A DNA stretch of 64,000 bases. It comes from Beta vulgaris subsp. vulgaris. Taxonomy: Eukaryota; Streptophyta; Magnoliopsida; Caryophyllales; Amaranthaceae. The notes under the pieces are model-generated. The model worked only from the letters and a program-made list of their open reading frames with translations. It was not told where the DNA came from and searched no databases. The DNA lies in the NCBI RefSeq assembly GCF_026745355.1, contig NC_079206.1:11934779-11998778 (forward strand), in the 5' to 3' direction. Position numbers and translations under genes: made by a program. Positions 36,567 to 48,454 of this stretch are shown in pieces; position 1 is the first letter of the stretch, and every line of letters begins with the position of its first letter.

Positions 36567-37850
36567 CTCCAAGCCAACCATTGTCAACAAGATCATACTT
36601 TGCAATTACATTGTTCCAATTCTCCTCAAATTCAGAAGGATCTAAGCTATCATATATGGCATAAAGAAGATCATCCTTAATATCTTGATATTTCTCAAAC
36701 ATGCCTAGCTTTGAGCAAAACTTTTCAGTTATGTGCCACAAACACCATCGATGTCGAGCTTCGGGCATAGATGTAAGCAATGCCTTCCGCATTGCCGCAT
36801 CTTGATCTGTAAGAATGCCCATTGGACTTTTACCACCCATGCAACTTAGCCATGTAGAGAAAACCCACTCATAAGTCTCCGTATTCTCGTGAGAAATTAA
36901 TGCACAACCTAGTAAAATACTCTGCCCATGATGATTAACCCCTACAAAGTTAGCAAATGGCAACTCATACTCGTTAGTCAAATACGTTGCATCAAAACAA
37001 ACCACATCTCCAAACTCTTCATATGCTACTCTACTTCGAGCATCAACCCATAGAATATCTTTTAATGTCATATCGTCATCCAATCTATGCATACTAAAAA
37101 AATTTTGATTGTCAGAACTCATTTTGTTGAAATACTTTAGCATAGCATTGGCATCACCTTCTTTAAGTTTCAACCGTTTCACCTTACTCACTTCATTGCG
37201 CAAATCACGTTCAGTTACTACCCAATCCTCTACCCCGTTCCTCTCCCTAGCAAGGCATCCGTGAATTTGTGGTATCTTCAACCCCGAGTTATAATCGTTA
37301 AAAAGTTTCCTTCTAACATGATTATACAACTCCTCTTTCCTATACATACTAATGTATCGAGACTTTGACGGCGTTGGCTCGTGGTTTTTATGTTCATTAT
37401 AACTTTCTTAACTTCCCACTCCCCTTCTTCATTACAAGTAGCATACATCATGGCAGTACAATCACATTTCTTTGACTTCTTCGTAGCTAAATCATCATCA
37501 ATCACAGAATCTGTCACCACCCTACGCCCGTTTACCCGTTTCCTCCTATCCGGCCTACCATAACATTCACAAGTCCATATTGTATTACGCCTCTTCCTTT
37601 CTTCACAACCTGCTTTTCTTCTATATGCCCCACCCGAACGCACAACCCCAAATCCTTCCTGCTTCCCATATTTTTTATAAAAACTATCCACCGCTTCCAA
37701 GTTAGGGAATACCATGCCCACAAACGGTGCAGGCACAACCTCATTTGCCCCTATTTTGCACCCACTCACCTTCCCAGTAGGAGTTAAAGCAACAATCTCG
37801 TTGCCTTGCACTTCATCTATGCCTTCCACAAGAACATCTCCCACATACAT
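36567..37850 (-). pseudogene. MULE transposase, FAR1-like DNA-binding domain plus MULE catalytic domain, frameshifted
   Basis: The N-terminal part (37850 to about 37390) has a FAR1/WRKY-GCM1-type zinc-binding region: FYKKYGKQEGFGV, then CECYGR, CDCTAMMYATC, and a following His pair. The second part (about 37390-36567) is the MULE transposase core: the DDE-type first Asp in DVVCFDATYLTNEY, the conserved GVNHHGQSILLGCAL, the second Asp in GILTDQDAAMRKAL and the W-C-x-WH motif RWCLWHITEKF. The two parts are in different frames; a single-base loss near 37390-37395, just before the second His of the zinc region, separates them. A donor at 36566 suggests further exons beyond the minisatellite. The family is clear; the copy looks inactive unless the shift is an assembly error. 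Confidence 0.88.
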
Positions 37851-37910
37851 GTCTCCATTTATTTCAACTAAATCAACATCCTACATGTTAATTTGCCCAT
37901 AGCTGTTATG

Positions 37911-38219
37911 CAAGGATACTTTCTCGTTGATGACTAGATGTACCTTAAATTTTTGCAGGAAAACATGTGAGAAGATGGCCCATAGGCCATAATACTGAGT
38001 AGTAACTAATGCAGCCATGCTGCCTCCCTAGAAAAGTTGACCACATCAAATATCCTTGCATTAATTTTCTCCTTAAATAGATGAGAACTATATTACTAAA
38101 AAGTGAAAGAATTGACAAAAACACATGCATGATCATATTACATCTTTTATAAAATTCCTACTTCCATAAGTAAACTTCCCATATTACAAAGCAAAAAAAT
38201 TACACATTTTGGAATATAC
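37911..38219. other. Intergenic DNA, nothing recognised
   Basis: AT-rich stretch between the MULE region and an LTR-like remnant. Confidence 0.35.
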
Positions 38220-38640
38220 AATTATATACGAAAAGTAACTTATGTGTTGAATTGTGTCTTGAATTAAATATCTAGCGTTAGGATTAATCAAGCACGGGGT
38301 CTTGCGAGTCGAGGTCCAGGGGTGAAACACTCTGGTGGGGGGTTAGGGGGCAACGCCCTCGAACTTTTCGATATATGTTGTTTAATATATCGAGTCTGTT
38401 TTATTTTCGGATTTAGGCTCATCTGTTTAGGTTAATTAGTAGGATAATATATAGACCCTATTATTAACATATGTCTCCGTATTCTATAATATGTACTCTA
38501 TCCTACACCTAATAAAATCGTTTCTCTTGTGCCTGTGGACGTTGCTAACGCATTGTTAGTGAACCACATTAATTCCTTGTGTCAATTGTTCATTGATTTT
38601 TGCTTCGTTAATTACATCTATCACAACATTATGACTTCCT
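38220..38640 (+). repeat. LTR-like remnant, probably Copia
   Basis: Contains GGGGTCTTGCGAGTCGAGGT, GGGCAACGCCCTCGAACTTT and GTGCCTGTGGACGTTGCTAA followed by GTGAACCACATTAA, an arrangement I associate with Copia 5' LTR ends. No partner LTR or coding region is present. Confidence 0.45.
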
Positions 38641-39249
38641 ATTTTCAATCAAATGATCTAGTAAAATACATAGAGGGAGCAAAGAAACTAAAAAGATTGG
38701 TTAAATTCTTCTTCTACGTACATACATGTTAAAGAAACTGAACATCCATGGGTATGCCGTATGGGTTACCCAAGAATGAGGAGATTTCAAACTTCTTACA
38801 TGCCGGTTCAAACGAAGTTCCATTGAAAACCAATAATTGTACTTAATAGGAATAACTCCTCAGGTATGCTAATCAGCTGGATGTTTTTTTTGTCGTTCTT
38901 CTTTAATAAAGTATACAACAACTCACATGTCTTCAACAACAAGAAATTGAACACTATATGTGCTTGCAATTATATTGCATGCAGACTGAAGTTATTTCAA
39001 ACCCAAGTACCCAACCGCATGCCAGCTACTATTTACAAATTAGGTATATGATCAATTGATCATACATCATACGTATAATCTGTTACTCCACATATAGCTG
39101 GAAGAAAGAGAAGACTGAAGAGATCTTATATAACATGATTAGTGGACATTCAAAATTTTAAATTTATAAGATTTATGTTAACCAAACTTCATGGCTTCTT
39201 TCCTAGACCCTAATAAATGGTGGTAACGCTAATTGTTCCTTACTTGTCG

Positions 39250-39757
39250 TCCACAATATTAAAATATAAGATTTTTTAACAAGAATAATACAAATTTTTG
39301 TCCGTTCTCTCCCAGTAATACAAACTTTTGATCAAAATTCCTCCAGTAGGACAATACCGGTTGTTAACTAGTTGTAGGAGGTAAACAAGCTAACTAGGCA
39401 CTCTCTAGGACATGTATCGCTTTTTTATTGGTTGATTTTGTAAATTTTTATTTAAATTTGAAAAACAAAAAAGAGAATTTTTTGGTTGGGGGGGGAGGGG
39501 GGTTTGGGGTTGGGGTTGGGGTTGGGGGGGGGGGGGGGGGGTTTCTTTTCAGATTTTCAATTGGTTGGCTAGGGGGGAGAAAAAAGAGATTTTGGTGTTT
39601 GAAAAAAAAATTACATGCTTTACATATTAACGATCAACTTGGCCTGTTGGATGAATTTTTAGGTAGAGTTTGTATTATTACATAATATTCAAAGATTTGT
39701 ATTATTGCGAGAGAACGGACACAAATTTGTATTATTATTATGAAAAATCGTAAAATA
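39250..39757. mobile_element. Inverted-repeat element with G-rich core
   Basis: About 75 bp at each end are inverted (AATACAAATTTTTGTCCGTT, CTCTCCCAGTAATACAAA on the left; complement on the right). The core at 39485-39541 is a long G-run with GGGGTTGGGGTTGGGG. Non-coding; just upstream of the BAHD promoter. Confidence 0.75.
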
Positions 39758-39953
39758 TATTATATACCAGCTTTCAAACCCGTGTGATGCATCAAAATTC
39801 AAAATGGTTTGCATCAATATAATAGTATAATACCTGGCCATACGCACGTAGGCTAATTAATTTGGGTGCAATAGACATTATTATCCATGAACTTGAATCA
39901 TGATTCATGCCAATATATTCTAATATTGGAAAGCTAGTTAAGTTATCTACCCC

Positions 39954-39962
39954 TATATAAAA
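39954..39962 (+). promoter_or_regulatory. TATA box of the first BAHD gene
   Basis: TATATAAAA about 95 bp upstream of the ATG at 40052, a typical plant spacing. Confidence 0.65.
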
Positions 39963-40051
39963 ACAGTACATCAAGCAACAAAAACATCAGTATTAATATT
40001 ATTCATTCATATAGTAAGTAGGAGCACACGTTCATCTTAATCTTAGATAAG

Positions 40052-41918
40052 ATGTCGAACCCCATGGAGCTAAATACCAACATTGTAGGCATTTACACAG
40101 CAACAACAAAGAAGATAACTGAGCCACGATTTTCACACAAGATATCAATCCCCAATAACCAAGCATTATTAGATAATGATGATGATAATCATCATTATGG
40201 GATTTTGCAAAAGCGAATGCATATCATTCTTTGTTACCAAAAGCAAAGTAATGAAGATTCTGGGTGGCATCTTGGGGGATGGATCAAAGAATCCTTAGGC
40301 CATGCATTGGTGGATAACCCTATTTTGGCTGGGAGACTCCGAAGATCCGAATCCGATCAAGGAAGTTTAGAAATTGTATCAAATGATAGTGGTGTGAGAT
40401 GTGTTGAAGCAGAATTGCCACTAAGTTTGGTAGATTTTCTTCAGTTAAAGGAGAAGAACAATGAAATTGAAGACAAGCTTGTTTATTGGAATGATGTTGA
40501 TGGAAGTTATCCTCAATTTTCTCCACTCTTCTATATTCAGGTAACTAATTACTCTCTCTGTAAGTGGTTATAATATTTCATTTCTTCAACAAGTTTAGTA
40601 ATAAGCATAACAACCCTATTGTTTCGATGAAAATGTACTTTGAGTTATGTCCATTACTTATCGTATATGAACTATAGGTGCTTCATTTAGTTGGATGTAG
40701 TCCTACTAGATATAGATATTGGTATGGATCACATGCTCCGATCTAAGAGTACTGATAGAGTATAAATCTATTCATGAGGCCTCAAACATCATATGCTTTT
40801 GGTTGAGTTGGTCCTTTGACATGGTATCAAGAGACAGCGTGACAAAAGGTCACGGGTTCGAATCTCATCCACCCCTCCTTTCTCAGTGGAATATAAGCCC
40901 AAAGGGCTTATGCGTGAGGGGGAGTGATAGAATATAATTCTATTCCTGGGGCCTCAACCATCAGCTTAAGCTTTTGGTTGAATTGGTCATCTGACAAATA
41001 CTTACTTATTTGTCATACTTTGATCTAATTAATATTGTTCCGTCTTTTCTACTTTCTTTTTATGCTTTTGGAGAAGGGTTTTTTTTTTAAATCTTATGAA
41101 GTTTTAAAATTAAAATGTTGCATATTCTCTTGAAAAACTTTCAAACCCCTCATCTTAAATATATTATGTAGAAGTAGTATTTGGTTATTACTTTCCTGAA
41201 AATTGTATATTGTATCCTCTATTTTTAAACTAACACGTTTTATACCCATTTACTACATTTTCAGGTGACAAACTTCCAATGTGGGGGATATTCAGTTGGG
41301 ATAAGCTATAACCTTTTCTTAGTTGACCCTTTGTCCATGGCAGAGTTCCTCAACAGATGGACAGAAATTCATAGAAGCATGGCCTATGAAAGTGAAGTTC
41401 CAAAACCACCTTTCTTCCATACGGTTAACTTTAAGCAAAATGAGTGCTCTTCATCACTGAAACACTCAATTAGCAGCAGTTTAACCTCCAAAACTATGAT
41501 TTTCAACATTTTTACAGATGAGAAATTACATTCAGGGAATGAAACTTGCAAATATTTTGTGTTGCTTTGCCTAGAGGAGGCAGAGAGCAAATTTGGTAGC
41601 AAAATTGGCAAAATAAACTCTACTTTCACATTAATTATCAAAGAACCAAATGGTAATACCAAAGTCGAAAATTTGTCAAAACAAAGAAATTTTGCATTAC
41701 CAAAAAACTTGGGGTATGATCTTAATTCTGTAAGTTGGGAAGATTTAAGCATCAATTATGAAGTTGTTTTCCACAGGGAAAATGCACCGATTGATGCTTC
41801 ACATTGGATTGCTTGTGATGCCCTTGAAGGAGTGGTCTTGGTTGTAATTTCATCCCCAAGTGAGGGCAAATCTGGCGTAAAGGTTTACATCACTGTACCT
41901 ATTGATCAAAGAATTTAA
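40052..41918 (+). CDS. BAHD-family acyltransferase-like protein, catalytic His absent
   Basis: Two exons, 40052-40540 and 41265-41918, join in phase to give 380 residues, somewhat short of the roughly 430-450 usual for BAHD enzymes. N-terminal landmarks: PILAGRLRR, NDSGVRCVEAEL and FSPLFYIQVTNFQCGGYSVG. The HXXXD active-site motif, expected after this, reads LFLVD: the Asp is kept but His is Leu. The DFGWG structural motif near the C-terminus is not recognisable; the region reads NYEVVFHRENAPIDASHW. This resembles the divergent BAHD clade around the CER2/CER26 proteins, which act without a canonical transferase site; whether this protein belongs there is inference. The single intron at the usual BAHD position contains a TRIM. 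A tandem paralogue starts at 63137. Function is unknown. Confidence 0.88.
40753..40996 (+). mobile_element. TRIM (miniature LTR retrotransposon) in the BAHD intron
   Basis: Two short direct terminal repeats, 40753-40821 and 40925-40996 (start TGATAGA, end GACA), flank about 100 bp. The primer-binding site TGGTATCAAGAG begins at 40822, directly after the first LTR (initiator-tRNA-Met type). A purine tract GAGGGGGAG precedes the second. The flanks AGTAC and AATAC are a 5-bp target duplication with one mismatch. Confidence 0.82.
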
Positions 41919-42374
41919 ATCTTAGGTTTTTTAATACCCCGATTACCCAGATTATTCATCATACACCAGGTGTATTATGTACATAATACATCAAAGACTA
42001 CTTGTACTCATTTGTTTATTTGGAACTCTCATTTTTAGTGCATTTTGCTCATTTGAATTATTTCAAATGAGCAATGAGCAAAAAAATAATGTTTTAGGTG
42101 TATCATACTCATGATATACCAAAATGTATGAATAAATTTGTACATTGATTACCTGTCTTACTTAACGTTTCATCGCATCTCCTTTTTATCTTATTACTAT
42201 ATCCAAATTTAAAAATATATATCTAAGAGATTTATATTGATGTAACAAGTAAAGAAAAGTTTAGTACCATGGTTCCAGTTCCTATACGTTTCTCTAAAAT
42301 AGCAAATTCAAAGTATTCTTATTAATTATTTTGTGTCTATATGAAGATTAATATGAGGTGTTATGTGAAATGAT
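41919..42374. other. 3' flank of the first BAHD gene
   Basis: Contains the probable 3' UTR. AT-rich with no further gene. Confidence 0.4.
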
Positions 42375-42845
42375 AGGACCATTGTTGTTAAAATCCCGAT
42401 CCGAATCTTACGATCCTGGAGGATCTCACCATCCCGATCCTACGTAGGATCTTAATTTTGTAGGATCTTTCGATCCTGCTCAACCACAAAAAATCACATG
42501 GTAGGATCTTAACACGATTCTACGATCCTACGACTTTACGATCCGATCCTACCATATAAAAATCATAAAGTAATTTCACATATTATATTTCTCCTATTAG
42601 ATTTTGATCGCATGTTACTTCAATCTTATTGTATTGAGAAACTATCATCATTTGCTAACTAAGAAAATCATTATTAATATGTGTAAATTTTTAACATGAG
42701 GTTCTCACCATATTTTAGTATAATTATCTCTATTTCACCGAATTGTAGGATCTTACGATCCTACGATCCGATCCCACCGATTCGATTCTACCAGCCCCTA
42801 CAATCCAAAGTAGGATCCCGATCCTGATAACATTGGATAGGATGA
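42375..42845. repeat. Repeat rich in GATCCTACGATCC words
   Basis: Both ends contain GATCC/GGATC-rich clusters arranged as rough inverted repeats (ATCCCGATCCGAATCTTACG on the left, AGTAGGATCCCGATCCTG on the right) around an AT-rich core. Type unknown; probably a MITE. Confidence 0.5.
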
Positions 42846-43000
42846 TACGTGTTTTGCGCAATCTAAAAGTGATATGCATCACTCTAGTGTGTATCAAAGG
42901 AATCTTGGTAAATTATTATTACGTATATACAACGTCAGATTACTATCCATTATAAGGTTCTTTATCATTTCAGACAATTACAAAGTTTGAGGTAGGGAAT

Positions 43001-43315
43001 AAGGTGTTGTTTGGTTGGAAGCTATTTTCCTTGGAAATACAAATTCCTAGGAAATACATTATGGGTGTTGTGTTTGGTTGGAGGGAAATGGGAAAAGCAT
43101 AGGAAATACAAATTCCAAGGGAAATAGAATTTCCCATGAAACATGGGAAATAACTCACCAAGCCCCCCTTGGTGAGTAATTTCCTAGGAAATGCTTTTCT
43201 ATGGTGTCAACCAAAGAATTTTGTCTAATTCCTAGGAAATTAACAAGGGAAAGAATTTCCCATGAAATATAAATTCCCATGGGAAATTACTTCCCATGTG
43301 AACCAAACGATGCCT
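43001..43315. mobile_element. MITE rich in CCTAGGAAAT/ATTTCC blocks
   Basis: TIR AAGGTGTTGTTTGGTTGG at the left with complement (AGGCATCGTTTGGTTCAC) at the right; the interior is repeated GGGAAAT/ATTTCCC blocks. About 315 bp. Confidence 0.68.
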
Positions 43316-43405
43316 AAATTGTAGAGAACTTCAATTACAAAATATTGACTGCATAATTATTCTCCTTGAAAGATAATGGTTTCCATGATCATTATCATTG
43401 TCTTA

Positions 43406-43573
43406 GGGCCTGATCTCCCCAGCTTATTTTCAGTTCAATTCAGTTCAGTTCAGCTCCAATCAATTCAGTTCAGTTCAGCTCCAATCAGTTCAGTTCAGTT
43501 CAACTCCATTCTTTTATAACCATTTTGTTAAATATTATTATTATGTTGGAATAATTTATTTTACTAATTACTC

Positions 43574-43652
<79 letters not shown>

Positions 43653-43672
43653 GATCATTATCATTATTATTA

Positions 43673-43709
<37 letters not shown>

Positions 43710-43732
43710 TTAAATATATATATCATTACTAT

Positions 43733-43767
<35 letters not shown>

Positions 43768-44378
43768 GTTTCAATATATTATTTTGTTTATTATAGCTTT
43801 ACTCATTGTTATTACTATTATTATTAGGAGGAACATGGTTTAGGTCAAAGCGCAAATAAACCCACTTTTTTTAGCCCATAAACCAATCAAATCGCATCAA
43901 GACGGTTTATGATGTAATTTTCGCGGTCCAATCCAATCACTATTTTTATTACTAAATATTTTTATATTATTAAATCTAATTATTAAAATAGTAATATTAA
44001 TTTACTTCTTAGATATTATTGTTATTATATATCATCATCAAGTATTAATACAAATAATATAAAATAATTATTATTAATTATCATTATTATCATTAATGAT
44101 TATTATTATTATTATTAATTTATGAGTATTAATATTATTTATTTATAACTATCATTTAAAAATATCCAAAATACTATTATTATTCATTATTATTACTTAT
44201 CATTATAATTATTATTTAATATTCATATTATTATTGTTTAAAATATTATTTATATATTTATTACATTCAATTTAATTTAATTCAATTCAGTTCAGTTCAG
44301 TTCAGTAGTTCAGTAGTTCAGTTTAGCTCCAATAAATTCAGTTCAGTTCAGCTGTTTTATGCCGATGAGAACATGCCC
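43406..44378. mobile_element. Tourist-like (PIF/Harbinger) element with internal ATT microsatellites
   Basis: Ends GGGCCTGATCTCCCC and the complement GGGCATGTTCTCATC, flanked by TTA on both sides, as for PIF/Harbinger. Subterminal arrays of TTCAGTTCAG at both ends; the core is long (ATT)n microsatellite, mainly 43571-43700 and 43737-43767, plus AT-rich DNA. Non-coding. Confidence 0.7.
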
Positions 44379-44476
44379 TTAGAAGGGTTAAATACAAACA
44401 ACACTACCATAACAGTAGCCTACAAACATGGACTACAAGTCCTATAATCAAGCATACAATATATACTTGTCATATA

Positions 44477-45754
44477 TCTCTATTATATAAGCCAAGGGGG
44501 AGCAATGGTGTTCCCCTTGGAATTCACTTAAATGCCCCCAACATAGATATTTCATATATATTTCAAGTTTCCACAAACAACCTTTGGCCACCTAATCAAC
44601 TCCAATTTCATGCATAAACTTGCCAAAACAAAAATATCAATCAAATCAAATTTAAACCCAATCAACTCATATAAGATTCAATCATATAAACTTGCCAATA
44701 AAAAAGATTCATAATCAAGAACTTATCAAACGTTCAAACTACATACAATAATAACAAAAAAAATTACACGGCATAACATCCGCTCGTATCAATTTTTCCA
44801 TAACACAAACTCCATACAAAAAAAATCAGTTCTCTTCATAGATTGGAGCTTTACGACATTCTCAAATACGGAACTCTGAAATTTGCCGATTCATAACCGT
44901 TATTCAGTTACGCAGTTCATTATTAAAAATAAAATTGTGTGTGTTGTTCTATGTTTAGTACATCTTAAAAATATGTATTATGTTCGAGTGAAATTAAACT
45001 CAAATTATAGTAACTCTTACGGATATGTGCTGTATTATATATTTTTTTCCAAAAAATAATTTAACTTAAATTACAGTTTATTTAAAATTTAATTCGAAGA
45101 TAGTTGAAATTCAAATTAAAATTATATCATAAATGGTCGGAAAAAAATGAAATTTCGTCAAAATTGACTTCAATATTCGTGCCCTAGATATAAAAAATTT
45201 TTAGACAAAATATGAGAACTAGAATTGTTTTTGTGTACCCATATATCCAAAAGAATTTGAGAAAAAAAATACTTAAACCCATATTTTAAAATCATAAAAT
45301 CAAATTTTCGTGTCCAAATATTTAAAAAAATTGAGACATAATACGAGAACTTGAATTTGGGGGAAATAAAAAAATACTTAAACCTATATATTAAAATCAA
45401 AAAAATGTTCCCATAATTGAATTTCAATATAAACTGCAGAACTTGGGCCATGACCGCAAGCAAGCTCGGCGATCCATGACGGGCTGAGCGAAAGCCAATT
45501 CCATGACCGCCAAAGCCAACTTTGCAACTTGCTTGAGATAATCGTCATCTAATAATTGACGGTCTCAATTGAATAGAGAGAGAAAAAATCGAGTGTGTGG
45601 TTTGACTTGAGGGAAATTGATGAAGATGATGTTCAATTGAATAGAGAGAGAAAAAATATTGCGTGAAATTCAGAAATATGGGTATGGTAATTGGGGGAGT
45701 AGCGGTTTAATTTGGAGAAATATCGTTGCACGCATCGCGTGCATTAAAAGCTAG
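44477..45754 (+). mobile_element. Non-autonomous Helitron
   Basis: Starts TCTCTATTATATAAGCC after an A, ends with hairpin GCACGCATCGCGTGC, eight bases and CTAG before a T. 1278 bp, no Rep/helicase coding. Same terminal sequences as the 28302-28822 copy. Confidence 0.85.
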
Positions 45755-45910
45755 TACAATATAATAGAAGATATGCACATAAAAGAATATATTGAGGTAT
45801 ATTCTAACACTCCCCCGCAATCGAAGCGAGAGGACGGCACACGCTTAGTCTGTCTTGAAAATATTCAAAAAGAACTAAGGGGAGACCCTTAGTGAAAATA
45901 TATGCAATCT
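45755..45910 (-). pseudogene. 3' end of a Copia element (RNase H tail, purine tract, LTR edge)
   Basis: On the minus strand the RNase H terminus reads IAYIFTKGLPL followed by FQDRL, then a stop-free run into a purine tract GCGGGGGAG and an LTR start TGTTAGAATATACCTC. The rest of the element is absent, displaced or deleted near the Helitron 3' end. Confidence 0.72.
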
Positions 45911-46590
45911 GATAACGGGAGGGCACATGACAGACCCGAACTAGGCCACGAGCCACTTTCTCATGAACAGAGGAGAGAAAGAGGGAGGTGTAGTGCGAAA
46001 ATAGGGAAACTTGAGGGGCGTTTTGGGTGGCATGCGTTTTCCGACAGAAATGGGGACAATTTCCGACGAGGTATTAAAGTAAAGGGGTAAATGGTGAGTG
46101 GGTGGTTTGAGAGAATAAGCATGGCTATTTATGGCCATGATTAAGCTCCAATTTTTGTTCAATTGGATTGATGAAATTCAATGAGAAATTGGGTTATTGG
46201 GTGATTTGACTTGAGTAATGAATTTTTATTTGAAGTTGAGTTTTTGTATGCAAGAAAATCAATCTTTGGGTTAGAAATTCATGGGTGGGTTGTTTGTGAG
46301 AAAAAATGGTGATGGAGAAGAAAGCTACTATTGGTCTGTTACTATTTTTTTTTATTTTTTATTTTATTAATCTTATTTCCTTTTCCTTTTCTTTTCCTTT
46401 TTATTAATACCATCATTTGTTATTATTTGCCAAGTTTCAATTCATGTAGCAAATAATTATATACATATTGAAAACCTAAATATATATATAACATTTCAAA
46501 AATTTTGTCACACCTTATAATTAAAGGAAAAAAATACAACCCCTAATTAGCATTATTTAATTTAGGCAAATTTAAAATTTTGGGATATTA
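45911..46590. other. Unassigned repeat-like DNA
   Basis: About 680 bp between the Copia fragment and the LINE. The small ORFs are not convincing. It may be part of another transposon, but I see no diagnostic ends. Confidence 0.35.
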
Positions 46591-46594
46591 CAGG

Positions 46595-48400
46595 TTTCTC
46601 TCTAAATCAGGGAGACTCACCCTTATCTAGATCAATCTAGAAGCAAAACTAGCTTATACTTGTGTCTCAACACTATTAACCCCAGGAATTGCTAGCTCCA
46701 TTGATTCTCTCCACCGAAAATTCTTTTGGCGACAAAATAAGGATAAAAATGCAACTTCGCTTATAGCCTAGAACAAAAATTTATAGACCTAAGTCTCAGA
46801 GAGCGCTCGGTCTTAGGAAAATGATGTCAATGAGTAGAGTATTTATTGCAAAAGTTGGATGGAACATTCTTACCGAACCTCGTAATTTTTGGGTTATAAA
46901 CTGGTTTCTTACAAATATCTCAAAAATCAATCGTTTTTTAATTATAGGGCTAAATCCCAAGATTCCCCCATTTGGAATTTTTTTTTTACTTCAACCGTCC
47001 ATTACTTTATAAAAGCATCCGTTGGAAAATAGGAGATGGCTCTCAAATTCTCTTTTGGCTCCATAACTGGTGTCTCGATGAAAATCTAATAACCACTATA
47101 AACCTAACTGAAAACCAATTTGATTTGAACCTTCTTTTAAAGGATTTCATTCTCCCAAATAGAACATGGGACCTTGTAAACTTATAGACCTTTCTTCCTG
47201 TTCATATTATCAACTGCATTAAAGGTATTCTAATGCCTTTTTCCCTGATCCCTAATGAACCTATTTGGGGCCCTAGCCCCTCAAGTCTCTTCACAGTCAA
47301 GTTCGCTAATTTGTTGTCTCACAGTCTTCCCTCTAATAAAGATAAATGGCCTCATCGCTAGATCTGAAAACTTGATATGCCTCGAAAGCTGAAGATTTTT
47401 CTGTGGCTAATTTTCCATATATAATAGCCTTGGGGGTTAGAACTACCCTTGTCAAAAGAAACAACATTCCCTTTAGCCATTGTACCCTATATAATACCCA
47501 TGACGAATCTATAAATCACCTTTTTGGGGACTGTAGCCAACTTCTTCCCCTATGGCAACTTAAGGATCTCAAAGATTGGCTACTACCACATGCCTTAACT
47601 AGCACTTCGCTCTTAACTGTACTTTCTAATATTAGAAGGAATAAAGCCTACACTACTAAATTTGTCTTCCTGATTTGGAGTATTTGGAAAGAGAGAAATA
47701 ATATCATCTTTCATAATGATTTTCTTAATATTTACAGGATTCTTCACAAAGCTAAATTCTTATTTTCAGAATGGAGTCTTAGGAATGCAGTGGATTTCTG
47801 CAATTTCTCTGGCTCCCCTTTTTCTCATTCCTATCTCCATACTTCCACTCCCAAGCATCCATCTTCCATCTTGGTCACTTGGGATCCTCCTACATCACCT
47901 TACTTCAAACTTAATTTCGACGGATCGGTTCGTGATTCTTCAGAAGCAGCAGGAAGTATCATCAGAGATTTCGAGGGCAATCTCTTCAAAGCAGCAGCTC
48001 TCAACCTTGGTTCATCTACTGTTTCGGTGGCTGAAGCCATTGCCCTTCAGCAAGGAATTTGACTCGCCATGCAAAATAATATTCACTATCACCACATTGA
48101 AGGTGATAATCTTATGGTTATCAATTCTGTCAAAGGTATTTGGTCTCCATAGTGGCAGATCGCCCATATCATTCAGGAAATCCATACTTCTCTTCGTTCC
48201 TTCGTCTCATGGACTATTCGGCACGATTACCGGGAAGCAAACAAAGCAGCAGATATTGCCAACATTGGTCATCTTGTTGATTCCCAATTTTATATAATAC
48301 TTAGTCAACTCTTCATTGTATTCCTATAAACTATAAGGTTGGAGCTATCCTCATGCGTATAGTCTCCTAACCTGCTTTTCTTTACCTTTATAAAAAAAAT
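46595..48400 (+). pseudogene. LINE (non-LTR retrotransposon) 3' end: zf-RVT and RNase H, broken
   Basis: Plus-strand fragments in different frames match the end of a plant L1-type pol ORF. They include IRWKIGDGSQILFWLHNW (46972-47187), the zf-RVT module with CTLYNTHDESINHLFGDC, WSIWKERNNIIFHND, and an RNase H domain beginning FKLNFDGSVRDSSEAAG (47403-48062, first catalytic Asp kept). The RNase H continues after a stop at 48061 with IEGDNLMVINSVKG and DYREANKAADIAN. Several stops and shifts; no 5' part. Not active. Confidence 0.85.
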
Positions 48401-48454
48401 ATCTTTAGTCATCGCTCTGACCAAAACTAGTTTTAAAATCAAAATAAAAGATGA

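Larger units (their letters stand above)
29940..37910. mobile_element. Probable autonomous-type MULE region (Ulp1-like gene plus transposase)
   Basis: A Ulp1-like gene (+) and a MULE transposase (-) converge here, the gene pair known for Kaonashi-type plant MULEs. A short inverted match (CATAACAGCTATTGGGCA near 29946-29965 and its complement near 37889-37906) may mark the ends. I found no 9-bp target duplication there, so the borders are tentative. Confidence 0.55.

Noticed and set aside
29940..37910. Exact MULE borders from CATAACAGCTATTGGGCA
   Set aside because: The match is only about 18 bp and no 9-bp target duplication flanks it, so I kept the region as approximate.
40850..40870. tRNA-like B-box (GGTTCGAATC)
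   Set aside because: There is no cloverleaf around it; it lies inside the TRIM between PBS and purine tract.
47716..48297. Second frame ORF over the LINE RNase H
   Set aside because: The recognisable RNase H residues are in the other frame (47403-48062).
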